64,000 nt of DNA from Aquatica leii (taxonomy: Eukaryota > Arthropoda > Insecta > Coleoptera > Lampyridae). The notes beneath the pieces are model-generated. The model had not been told where the DNA came from, did not search any database, and saw only the letters and a list, made by a program, of their open reading frames with translations. Where the stretch lies: positions 35,843,117-35,907,116 of the forward strand of contig CM069436.1 in the NCBI GenBank assembly GCA_035610365.1, written 5' to 3'. A program made the position numbers and the translations under genes. Below, piece by piece: positions 48,108-59,122 of this stretch. The stretch's first letter is position 1. Each line of letters starts with the position of its first letter.

Positions 48108-48306
48108 TTTTAATAATTTGATTGTTTAATTGTTTAACCGTTTATTTTTGTTATAATGTTAACAAACTACACATTAGCAAATAAAGTAATAACTCTTTTT
48201 CTTATATACAAAAACGCGCCATTGCATTAATTTCATGCGCACACACCTTCTTACATTACATTACCTATATATAGGATGCTTCACATGTGCAACTGTAATT
48301 TTAACA
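48108..48306 (-). repeat. copia 5' LTR
   Basis: 199 bp partner of 33554-33751. Transcription would run toward lower coordinates. The only difference seen by eye is in the run AACTCTTTTTC here versus AACTTTTTTC in the other copy. Confidence 0.93.
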
Positions 48307-48311
48307 ACTTT

Positions 48312-49102
48312 TGTTGCCAGTGAGCAGATGTATATAATTTTTAGGCATAAGATAAACGACTCAATTATTGACATCTTTAACCAATTTTAAGACTTTCTTG
48401 TTCATAAACAAATAAAAGTGAACGTAAAATTAGAAATTGATTAAAAAGCTATCGTATTAGGTATAAATATCATCTCTAGTATTAACATATTTAAAAAAAA
48501 ATAAATCAATGTTTTTTGCAATGTCCTAGTTATTGACACAATAGCTGCCCATACTAAGATAAGAATGTCTTCGGGGTTTGGACCGTGTCATTGTTGTTGT
48601 AACCGAAGTTGCCAACGTTTTGTCCACTTTCATAAGGGGCTTTATCAGGGCGTGAGATAAATTGCAAAACTCAAACAAGCAACAAAATCTAACTAAAAAT
48701 TTTTCAAAAGTTAGGTTATACACTTGTAAAACAAGCCATAATCTAAACTCTAGAAAGGTAAGAAAGAAAACGATAACTTGAAAAAGCAAACGAAAATCTA
48801 ACAAAGAACCACTACCGAGTAAGTAATCAACTTGTGAACCAAGCCAGATTCTAATCTGGTATACACCTTGAGATGAAAGTGTAGGAAATTTGTCTTTGGG
48901 AGAAGGAAGAGAATTTGCCTGTTGAGTTGAACATCGGTTTAATACCATTCTTACGAAGAAGTTTCCCTATTTGATCTGTAACCTGTAACGACATTTTAAA
49001 TTACATTATTTGTGAATCAAACCAATGTGCAGAAAAAATGTTTCTCTCGAAAAATGTTATCTTTTTTTTGCGTTGTGATTTACACCGGAACAACAAAATT
49101 AA
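48312..49102. other. Unassigned stretch between copia and a BEL relic
   Basis: It contains a 140-codon minus-strand open frame (48526-48948) of low complexity, rich in Leu, Phe and Arg, that I do not consider a gene. It could be the 3' end or LTR of the adjoining BEL relic, but I cannot show that. Confidence 0.35.
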
Positions 49103-52100
49103 ATTTTACACACTGCACGTTTAAGCACTGTACCATTAACAGTTTGCATTGTCACAACACGGGTTACGCCGTCAGCTCCTAGATGCAGTTGAGTGACTCG
49201 TCCAAGCAGCTACTTTAATGGAGGCAGATTGTCATCGCGGATTAGAACTATAGAGCTCAATTCCAAAATATTCTTGTAGTTAATTTTCCATTTGGAGCGA
49301 ACTTGAAGTTCATGGATGTATTCCTTACTCCAACGCTTCCAAAAGTTTTTGAATATGCTGGTATTTGCTCAGCCTGTTGTTAGCCGTGTCCATAAGATTG
49401 TTTTCAGGCAAAGCTGTAAGCTTTCTTCTGATAAGGAAATGTGCTAGAGTTAATGGATCGAGGTCGTTAGGATCAGTAGTAAGATAGGATAAAGAACGCG
49501 AATTTAATACAGCTTCAATTTGTGTAAGTAACGTGTAGTACTCTTCAAATGTCAAAAAGGTGTTTGCAGCAACTCGCTTTAAATGGTGTTTTACAGATTT
49601 CACACTCGCTTCCCACTGTCCTCCAAAGTGAGGTGAACGCGGTGGGATGAAATGCTAAGAAGTATTGACAAGAGCTGATGAATCTTTAATGTGATTTTAA
49701 ATTAATTTATTTGACAAAAATTAATCCAATTCAGCCTTTGCCTCAACAAATATCTTTCCGTTATCGGAGTAAATGTTCGAGGGTTGTCCCCTTGGGGCCG
49801 CGAATCTCTTTAAAGCTGCTAAAAAAGTTTCAGTAGTGAGATTTTATTAGTTTTGAGTCACGCCCATTTTTGTTTTTTATCATTACTGGACCTGCATAGT
49901 CCACACCGCTGTTATAGAAGGGCGCGATGTCGGTGATGCGATTTTTAGGAAGATTTTCCATGAGTGGGTTAAATGACTTAGAATTGGCGCGAAAGCATTT
50001 TATACAGTCATGAACTACTTTTCGCAACATGCTTTTGGCAGAGATGGGTCAGTATTTATATCTTAGAGATGAAGGTAATTGATTAGCACCACAATGCAGT
50101 AGCTTAATATTTTCATTAACGCAGATTAATTTTGTTAACCAATGCGAAGGTGAAAGTTACTGGGGTGCTTCTTGTCATAATTGAAATTTAAATCTTAGAT
50201 ACGACCACCTACCCGTAAAATGCCTTGGCATCTAGGAACGGATTTAGAGCCAATAATGAACTCTTAGACTTTAATTGTTGATCTTCGTTTAAAAGTTTAA
50301 TTTCGCTAATAAAGTTTTTACGTTGTGCAACTTTTATTAAGCTGAGTAAAGCATTTTGCCTTTCCTCCACAGTTAAATACCGGTTTATGTTGCGTTTACC
50401 TCAATTTCTTGTATGATTTATAAATTGGTAGAAGTAAGCTGCGACTCGTTGCAACTTGAGCAAGAATGAAAATTTTGAAAATCTATTTAATAGTCGATTC
50501 AATTTAAGATTCAAGCGCTTCTAGTGGCAAAGAACGAACTAACCTTGCAATGATAAACGTCATAATTGCCTTTATTTTCATACTATTTATACTACTTCTT
50601 TTTGTGTTGTTACAAGCTTTTTCTGAAAATCAAAGCTTAATTTATGTACCTTATAACCCTTTTTTATAGTTTGATAATTTTTTTTGGCATTACATAAGAT
50701 TTACTAATATTATTTGTGATTCTAAATTAGTTTGTATACAGGTTAGAAATTGCATTCACTAGTCGTTTTATTGTGGTTTAATAGTTTCGTGGTTTAGTTT
50801 AGTGCTATAAAACAATACGATAATTACTTACAACTCAATTTACAGTCAGCATAGTTGGATTGTGCTCTTTATAGTACAGTTAGTCACTAAGAAACATCAA
50901 TTTCACTTTGCATGTAGGTACATAGTTTTGTCATCGCAAACTTCATCAGGCATTGGCTTTATGTAATTTTTTTTGTAATAAAGTGATGGTTAGCACGTTT
51001 ACTTCGAAGTGTTTTGCTTGCTATTTCAGTTGTAGTTTTAACTGTGAGATATTGTATAGAAGGCAAATGTAGTGTCAAAGCCCTTATTTTTTAACTGCCC
51101 GGCAGTTTGTCTAAATGTATCTAATTTTATCATTGGCGCTAATGTAGAATTATAATAACAACTAAATATATAATTGTTTGATAAAAATAATGTTATATTT
51201 AAAAGTTGCAAACAAAGTTTCATATTTTTTTCTAACAGATTTTCCAAGTTATAATTTCACCACCCGGGCTGCATGTTGTTCAACAAGTTTTTCAGTTCCA
51301 TCCCAGATAGCATGTAAACTTGCAGCAAGTTTGATTTCAGCTTGCTTTTTCCTTGCCAAGTTTACGAATCTTGCTGCAAGTTTGCAGCAATGTTGGTAAT
51401 ATTGGCAACTTTGACGACACACGCTTGAGAAATTCGAGTAGCTTGCTGCAAACTTGCTGCAAGCTTGCAGAAAACTTTCTTTTTCAAATTTACAGTACGC
51501 AGGCGTAAACGCATAAATACCGGCGCATGTCTCGCCATTTTTATGTTAATGAAAGTCATGTCTGTCATTTACATGGTGTTTGTATTCTAACACAATTATT
51601 ATTTAGTTCTGTGTTTACTCATCGTAGACTTTTTAGGCGAGTATTATTGCATTTTAGTGCACTTATTGGTTTGCATCTTAGATTTGTATACTTATTCGAT
51701 TAAAAATTTTAAATAATTTTGCAAACACTAGTAACCAAGTTTGAGACCATTGATGTATGCTGTGTATTGTGTAATAATATGATTTTAAATTATTAAAGTT
51801 TTGCATGCGTTTAGCTTATTTAACATTACCATCAAACGAGCAATTAAGGTTATTCTTAATTTTATGTTTCAGGTCAACAAACCTAGCGATGAATAGAACA
51901 AGTGGAAATGGAACAGAATTAAAACAAATAGACAATACCTAATGAAGTTGTAACTTAGTTTGTAGAAACAAGTCTTTATTTAATTACAATATCAGTAAGC
52001 AAAATAATTTTTTGTTTTTCTTTGTACCTTACTTCAAAGTACAGCGATATTACTGAAAGTTTGACGAATTTCCATGACAAGTAACTTTAATATGTCTGTA

Positions 52101-53081
52101 AGTAAGTAAGTCTTGCGTTTACATGTTTCAATAGCATTTTTACAAATTTTAAACTTTGCGATGACAGGGGACTGTAACATTTCTGCAAATTCAAATCTTG
52201 TCATGGCAAGACTTAACAATATTGCTGCAAGTTTGTCGAAACTTGCAGCAAACTTGCTGCAACTCTCCAAACTTGTCATGACAATATTGCTGCAAGTTTG
52301 TCGCGACAAGGTTGTCACAAGCTTGTTATTGCTTCCTTAGCCAACTTGCAGCAAACTTGCTGCAAGTCTCCAAACTTGTCACGACAATATTGCTGCAAGT
52401 TTTAAAGTTGTCACGACAAGTTTGCTGCAATCTTGATACAAGCTTACATTGCTGTTTGGGATAATTGTTAATTATGTGCATTTTTTTCCGAAATATACTT
52501 AAGAACACAGCAGAAATTCAAAATAAAACAGCAAGAAATTAAGTACGCGTATTAAGCTATCATTGCAACGGTAGTTCAAATTGTCGCCGCGAGTTAGCGT
52601 ATCGCTTAGTTTGAATCGCCTATAGCTGTGGATGAATAGCTACATGGGACGAGACGCAAATCTCTAAATCATTTTCAAAGCAGTTTGGTTGAGTTGGCCA
52701 GGATGCTGAATCGCCCATTAACTAAGTGGACCCTCGCACCAAAAATTAGCGTTTTCAAGATTCTGAGGCAACACGCCACGCGATAGTAAATCCGCGGGCT
52801 TGAATTTCCGCTACTCTGTTGGCTAAAAATGTGTTCCAACGCTTGGGTGCTCCTCGTATCCAATTTAAAGTAATTGTGGAATCGCACCAGTAAACGAAAT
52901 TACTAAAGGTGCATTTTAAAGCCGAAGTCACCTTTTGCATTAATCGAGCCAAATGTACTGCCGCGCATAATTCAAGGCGAGGTAAGCTTACACTTTTCAA
53001 AGGCGCTACGCGAGACTTAGCGCATAATAAGCGTACTTGTGTGATACCGTTCGAATCGGTGGATTTAATTGTATAGAGCAA
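49103..53081 (-). pseudogene. BEL/Pao retrotransposon relic (RNase H to integrase), interrupted
   Basis: Read on the minus strand: RNase H part at 53081-52755 (LLCAKSRVAPLKSVSLPRLE, then VYWCDSTITLNWI); a degraded linker to about 52560; then, after an interruption of about 2 kb, a spacer domain with KGILRVGGR-like sequence (50560-50160). Next come the integrase finger CIKCFRANS and DYAGPVMIKNKNGRD (50030-49830), the integrase core tail LTQIEAVLNSRSLSYLTTDP (49603-49325), and the C-terminus with WKINYKNILELSS and DGVTRVVTMQTVNG down to the stop at 49103. Many stops and frameshifts. The interruption includes the element at 51302-52460. 50561-51301 holds nothing I can name. Confidence 0.8.
51302..52460. 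mobile_element. Non-autonomous element with TTGCTGCAAG arms
   Basis: 1.16 kb, starting CCCAGATAGCATGTAAACTT and, inverted at the right end, CCCAAACAGCAATGTAAGCT. AT flanks both ends (51300-51301 and 52461-52462). Both arms (51310-51475 and 52200-52440) are tightly packed with CTTGCTGCAAGTTTGC words in both orientations. The centre is unique and non-coding. It lies within the BEL relic. Confidence 0.75.
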
Positions 53082-53083
53082 TA

Positions 53084-55470
53084 GTCATTGGAAATGTCCC
53101 TAAAATGAACATAACCGCATTTTCAGTCACATTTTAATTGTATTACCAGTATTTATACTTGTAAATATACCTTGAGGTTATGTCCTTTTGTCTTGTAAAT
53201 AAAAAAGGGATTACGATTACTAAATTTTACATGTATTTCTCAAACCATAAGAAAATAGTATTACTTTTATGACCGTATTTATATTTTTATGCAAATAAAA
53301 AAACACACATTTCTTTCTATAATTTTAGATACATACTTATTGATAGTAAAATTTTGAACGTATAAAACTAAGGTAAATTGTAAATAAAACAATTTTACAT
53401 AGGTGCTATTAATATTTTGCTGTATGTGCAAAATTATTTATAAATAAAGTGATACTTTTATACTTTAATTTCTTTTAAATATAAATGATACTATCAAACA
53501 GAATTTTCCAGTGTAAGAATAAATATTTGTGCCAATATAATGTAGTTTATTTAAATTTTTGTTCACATAGTCACATTCTTTTTTTTTTGTTTAAGCGGTT
53601 AAATACTTTACTTATTAATGAGTATCATAATTACATTTTTGTATTCATTAATATTATTTTTATTTTAATAATAATTGTTTAGGTATAGCATACGTTTATA
53701 ATTACAGTTCATGCTGTAGTTTATTTTAATAATATAATTAAATAAAAAAAAATTATCATATAAAAAACAAAAACAATACAAAAGTTGTATAAAAATAATT
53801 AATACTTTGTGTAATAACCATTATTTTGTATGCATGCTTCTAATCTAGACTGCATAAAGTTTACTAAATTTTCACACAACTGTGATGCCCGAAAACGTTC
53901 CCAAACTAATTGTGAATGTTGGATAATATTTTCAGGTGTTCTAAATTGAATATCATTATTCCAGTTTCTGATCATTGCACCCCATATATTTTCAATTGGG
54001 TTCCAATCTGGTGATCTCGCTGGCCATTCAATTATTTCAACTTCGTTTTGATCTTCAATCCAGTCTCTAACAATTCGTGCTGTATGAATAGGAGAATTAT
54101 CCTGGACTACTTGAATAATTTCTAGCTTATCTTGTGGAAATATTCTTCTCACAGAAGGTATCAAGATATTATCTAAAATATTTAGGTATTGCTCTGAAGT
54201 AAATCGAGGTGGTGTCACTTGCACTAACTCTCATGGACCCGCTTGAGATATCTATCCCCACACTCTAGCTGTCACGCTACCACTTTGCCTATTAGGCAAA
54301 ACATGTTCTATATTGTAACGAGTGTTTTGTGGTCTCCACATTGTAGTTGAACATTGATCAGTGCTAGAAAATACTTTTTCATCTGTAAAGATAACAATAC
54401 TCCAATCCAAATTTAAATATTGGCGACAAAAGCGCAACCGAGCTGCAGCATGACGCTCTGTAATGTTAGGTTTACCTGCCGGTTTTCTACAATGTAAATT
54501 TGATTTGTGTAAACGTCTCTGAATGGTAGAAACAGAGCAACTAATATTCAGCGTTTCCTTTATTTTTTGGCAAGTTGTAAAAGGATTTTGTAATGTATAG
54601 CCGAGTATGTCCGCATCTTCTTGCCGAGAAGTAATTCTAGACTTAGGTGGTCTGTTGCTTACAAGTGGCCTATTACCGACTTCCTCACCTTTCGTAATTC
54701 ATCGCCGGATTTGTTTAATCTACAAAGTGTTAAGTTCTTAGTATTAGATTACATTTATCATTAGTACTATATTAAAAGCGATTATACATTATATATGTAT
54801 TTAAAAATTTGACGTCAATTTAATAGATTCCAATATCTTATAAAATAGTATTGTAAGTGATCATATTTAATACGTGCTGACTGTGTTGCAATGCAATGTA
54901 AAAAATATACTTTAGAAAAATGCTTACCAATAAGTCAACATGTGATATTGTTCGAAGTGACATTCCTGCTTGTGCCATCCCAACAATACTTCCTCTTAAT
55001 TCTAAAGTAGAATGTATTTGTCCTAATCTATGAGGCATATTCACAAAATATTATAATCACTAAACAATGATGTTACTACTAGAAACTCCCAATTTATATT
55101 ACAATTTTGTGAATGAAAAATTTATATTTATACGACAAAAGGTCATAACCTGATGATATATTTACGAAAGGTAATTATGAAACTCATTAATAAGTGAGGT
55201 ATTTATTAATACGCTTAATCCTAAGATGCATATCCGGTAGAATTGTTTATTAATTTGCATAAAACGCTTGTTTCAGAGTAATATTTAAGTCTCTTCGTAT
55301 GATTTTAAGAAACACATATACAATTTAATAATGGTAATCACCTTTTTGTATTTATACGACAAAGAAGAAACCATAACTTTAGGGTATATTTATAGGTATA
55401 AATACGATTAATACTATTAGAATGTGACTGAACGTGCGGTATTGCTCATTTTAGGGACATTTCCAATGAC
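53084..55470 (-). mobile_element. Tc1/mariner-superfamily DNA transposon (DD35E)
   Basis: The terminal inverted repeats are about 50 bp. The first 25 bases, starting GTCATTGGAAATGTCCCTAA, are identical at both ends, with TA at 53082-53083 and 55471-55472. It is inserted at the RNase H edge of the BEL relic. It carries one broken transposase gene on the minus strand with a likely intron. Regions 53100-53790 and 55050-55420 inside it are non-coding and AT-rich. Confidence 0.9.
53799..55044 (-). pseudogene. Tc1-like transposase, DD35E, with intron and several stops
   Basis: Starts at or near 55044 (MNMPHRLGQIHSTLELRGSI) with a helix-turn-helix (GMAQAGMSLRTISH). A 208 bp intron is likely at 54927-54720 (GTAAGC donor, TTTGTAG acceptor). 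After it comes IKQIRR then TGA, where a Trp is usual, so there is a nonsense change. The second HTH and linker lead to IVIFTDEKVFSS (first catalytic Asp, about 54390), VVQDNSPIHTA (second Asp, about 54105) and WPARSPDWNPIENIW (Glu, about 54005). There are 35 residues between the second Asp and the Glu. Two more stops lie between 54224 and 54252. The stop is at 53799. The enzyme would cut and paste DNA at TA sites; this copy is inactive, though all three catalytic residues remain. Confidence 0.85.
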
Positions 55471-55472
55471 TA

Positions 55473-56095
55473 TGGCTGTACAATAGCACGTAAGTTTATT
55501 ACATTAGGTACGGTACATTAGTAATAACACAAAATTTTCTTAATATCTAATTTTAACTAATACTAAGTGACAAGCTTACAATACCATAAATCAAAGATTA
55601 TAAAAGAAAACGTATATACAAATAATACTGTTGTAAGTGGCCTTGTCACTAAAATAGCTAGGACGCATTAACAACTTTTGTGACCCTTAGGTGGTATAAA
55701 ACATTAGGATTCCATTACTTACACCTGAAATTACTTTTTGCTGTTAAAAAATTTTTCTTCTAAGAAAATGACTTTTGCCTTTCAATTTCGGAGAAACTTC
55801 TAGTAGAAAAGACTAAAAAACTGTAATACGACAAATACTATTAATTAAAAAAATATCTACAAAAGCACAGAAAAACAAACATAAAATCCTGTCGAGAATG
55901 ATCAGAATTTCTTATTTTAAACATTTTATAAACTTAACTTTCTGTTAAACGACTTATGGTATTTTTTGCATTTTTTATTAAAAACTTGTTTGTAGTTTTT
56001 ACAGCGGTGATAAAATAATATAAAATTGTTAAAATATTACTAACAGGGTTATGTTCAATAAGAAATTACATAACTGTGCTGTCTGTAAAAAGTAA
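55473..56095. other. Non-coding stretch between the Tc1-like element and the LINE
   Basis: AT-rich. The first bases continue the BEL frame for only a few codons before similarity is lost. Nothing else is recognisable. Confidence 0.4.
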
Positions 56096-56097
56096 AC

Positions 56098-58790
56098 ATT
56101 TTTATTTTTATTTTATTTTATTTTACTATTTTAAATGCGGGTAAATCCCAAAGAGATACAAATAAGATAGAGTAATAAAAATAATATATAACTTATAGAC
56201 TAAATACATATTAATCAATTGTACACTAAAAGAAAAAACGAAAATATTAGTTTACAAACATAAATTAACAATATTGCTTTAAAAATATAATAATTAATGA
56301 TATTAACTGACAATTAAATTTGTAACATTAGTTACTATAATACTGTATATCTAGTTTAACTAATTCTTTTTTTAAGTCCTTTCTAAACTTCAAACCACTC
56401 ACGAAAAAGTTAATGCTTGAATATATATTAGCTGTATTCATCAGTCTTTGAAGTGGAGAATGTTGGATGTAATTAGTTTTGCTAACTTTTAAATAGAACA
56501 TATTAACAAAACGAAGTTTTTTGGCTGGAACATTCAAACTAACCAGTTGCAAAAGAGATGAACAGTTTATAATTCCATTTAGCAGTTTATAGAAAAATAT
56601 TTGATCTAGAAATATCCTTCGAAAACTTAATGTATTAATATTAAGTTGAGACAGGGTTTGTAAGTAACTAGATACCGGAATTCTGGCTTTAAAAGAGTAA
56701 TATCTTAAAAATCGTTGCTGCACTTTTTCAATATTGGTGATGAGAGTTGAGTGATATGGTGACGAAATTATACTGCAGTATTCCAAATGTGAGCGAACTA
56801 GAGATGTATACAATAATTTAATAGTATCAGTATTGTTAAAATGCGATGAAGATCTAACAATAAAGCCTAAAGCTCTAGTCGCCTTGTTTCGTATGTTATT
56901 TATATGTTTGTTAAATTTTAAGTCATAAGTAAATGTTACTCTTAAGTCGGTGATAGAATTTAAGCTCTGTAAGAATGTCATTAATTTTATAGGAAAATTT
57001 GATGGGATTGTTGATGCGATGAAATGACATTGTAAAACATTTATTTAAATTTAATTCCATAAAATTTGATGAGCACCAAATGTAGAAATTATTTAAGTCA
57101 TGCTGCAGTAGAAGGTAGTCATCCAAAGAATTTATAATTTTGTAAATTTTTAAATAATCGGCAAACAATGGTATATTTGAATGTTTAAAGACTTCTCTAA
57201 TATCATTAATAAAAATCAGAAATGATAATGGTGCTAGATGAGCACCTTGTGGAACACCAGAGTGAACTGGTATAGGAAAGGAAGTGAAACCTTTGTATTG
57301 GACTATTTGAGCACGATTAGAAAGATAACTTTCTATCCATGCAAGTAGTGACCTATGAATGCCTATATTGTCCAGTTTATTAATTAAAATGTTGTGATTA
57401 ACACAATCAAAGGCTTTTGCAAAATCGGTATAAATGACATCCAGTTGCGCATTATGATCGTAAGCTTTATAGATTGAATTTTGAAATAACATGAGACTGG
57501 TAGTAGTTGAACGATTAGGATAGAAGCCATGTTGTTCTTCTGCAATAATATGTTTAAGTAAAGAAAACATAGTTGAAACAAGAATTTTTTCAAACAACTT
57601 AAGAATTTCAGACGATTTTGTTACTGGCCTATAGTTAGAAATATCGATTTTACTCTTATTTTTGTGAATAGGAGTAACAAAACTGGTTTTCCAAATGTCA
57701 GGAAATATTCCTGATGATAAAGACTTATTGAAGAGAATCTGGATTGGATAAGTTAGAACATAACGACACTTTTTTAACAAAATGGCAGGAATGTTATCAG
57801 GACCACACTTTGTTTTGCAAGTTAAATTATTAAGTTTCTTTAATATATCAGAAGCAGTAATGATTAACTTAGATAAGTTAATATCGTTAGTAGAAAAACT
57901 TGTCGTTTGGTGTTGGGGAGAACAATTGCTTGTAGGTTTAACCAAAAAAATTTGCAAAAGGATTTACAATTTCCTGCCCATTACTACTTTTATATAAACC
58001 AAAAGTCATTTCAGATGGCAAACAATTTTCACCTTTTTAATTTTTAATATGGGTCCCGAAGTAATTAGGATTATTTTTTATTTTACCTTCAATATTGTCA
58101 ATGTAGGAATTATAACACGTAGTTGATAGAAGCTTACATTTACTACGTAATTTAGAGAATTCGTGATAATGATCGAGGTTATTGGTAGACTTGAACAATC
58201 TATGATACAAATTTTTTTTCCGTATCATTTCACACAAAGCAGAAGAGTTCCAGATAGGAAATGCCTTTTTGTTTTTATAAACACGTTTTATAGGAACAAA
58301 ATTTTGACAGCTTTCGTACAAAATGTCATAGAAGCAATTTACAGCCTCATTTATACTTAACGACATAAGAAAGTATAATTACCATTTTGAAAATTGTAAT
58401 AATAATAATCGTAATTTAGAGATGGTTCATAGCATGTACGCTCAACACATATTGACACGGAAGGATGATATTGGTCCTCAGGAATTAACGTATCTAAGCC
58501 GCGTTCTACCTTTGTATTAGCTAAATTACTAAAAACTAAGTCTAGCGATCTGTTATCACAATTTTTTACACTATTACATTGAAACATATTCCACATATTT
58601 AAGCTCACACATAGATTTTCAACAATTGTACATTTTGAACCGCACACTGAAAGTGTATTATCTTCATTAATGTTCCATGATATATGAGGCAGATTCCAGT
58701 CACCCACCAAGAAAATGTCCGTGTTCATGTAAGTTTGTAGAATGTTATCCATTCTATTTGTTAATTTTAGTGGACTGTAGTTCTTTATTT
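56098..58790 (-). mobile_element. Non-LTR retrotransposon (Jockey/CR1-type LINE), cut by BEL
   Basis: Minus-strand element ending in a TAAAA-type simple repeat tail (56098-56127), the usual 3' end of such LINEs. About 200 bp of 3' UTR precede it (56128-56327). ORF2 covers the end of the endonuclease domain through RT to the C-terminus. The upstream end at 58790 is where the BEL LTR begins, so the rest of the 5' part would lie on the far side of the BEL element, outside the window. Confidence 0.8.
56328..58790 (-). pseudogene. LINE ORF2: endonuclease (partial), reverse transcriptase (broken)
   Basis: Endonuclease C-terminal half at 58790-58357: FLVGDWNLPHISW, SLDLVFSN and PEDQYHPSV (catalytic His). 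The linker is at 58366-58037. RT is at 57957-56923: ISNYRPVTKSSEILKLFEKI, FAKAFDCVNHNIL (first catalytic Asp), GVPQGAHLAPLSF, and the active-site box, which here reads FADYLK instead of FADDLK, so the second of the paired aspartates is lost (GAT to TAT). The thumb and C-terminus are at 56981-56328 (LGFIVRSSSHFNN, LVRSHLEYCSIISSPYHS) in another frame. Three frame breaks in all. The family nicks DNA and primes cDNA at the target; this copy is dead. Confidence 0.85.
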
Positions 58791-58992
58791 TGTTAAGTAC
58801 ATAGAACGATATAAATAAAACAATGATAAAACACAAAGTAATAAGAACGAATAAAATTTATCGAATGAACATTCGTTTCATCAGGTGGCTACATGATGAC
58901 TGATTTTACAAAGAGGGATGTTGGTTGAAATCCCTGCCACCATCAGTAGCGTAACAATAAAGTTTTAATAAAATAAGTTTACAATCTAAACA
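58791..58992 (-). repeat. Candidate BEL 3' LTR
   Basis: On the minus strand it starts TGTTTAGATTG just after a purine-rich GGCCGGGGGTA and ends GTACTTAACA, where LINE coding sequence resumes without a gap. The TGTT/AACA termini are inverted repeats. It contains the 14 bp palindrome CGAATGTTCATTCG. Borders are inferred from one copy only. Confidence 0.6.
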
Positions 58993-59122
58993 TACCCCCG
59001 GCCTTGAAAGCACAACTTTCAAAGAAACGACAATAATTTGAGGGATCTCTAAAATCTTAAATTCTATGAGCAAACATAAACAAAAAAATAAAATATTTAA
59101 AAAGCTATTTTTCACGACACTT

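Larger units (their letters stand above)
33554..48306 (-). mobile_element. Ty1/copia retrotransposon split by a Gypsy insertion
   Basis: The LTRs are 33554-33751 and 48108-48306, flanked by an exact 5 bp target duplication ACTTT (33549-33553 and 48307-48311). The element runs on the minus strand, with priming site beside the 48108 LTR and a purine tract (GAGAGAGGG) beside the 33751 end. Without the nested Gypsy element it would be about 4.3 kb. The LTRs differ by eye only in one short homopolymer region, so it is fairly young, but its RNase H is frameshifted. Confidence 0.95.

Noticed and set aside
48526-48948. 140-codon minus-strand open frame
   Set aside because: Low complexity, internally repetitive, no motif and no start context; not supported as a gene.
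58840-58900. Hammerhead ribozyme in the BEL LTR (CTGATGA then CGAATG/CATTCG stem)
   Set aside because: After the stem the sequence is ATAAA, not GAAA, so the catalytic core is incomplete.
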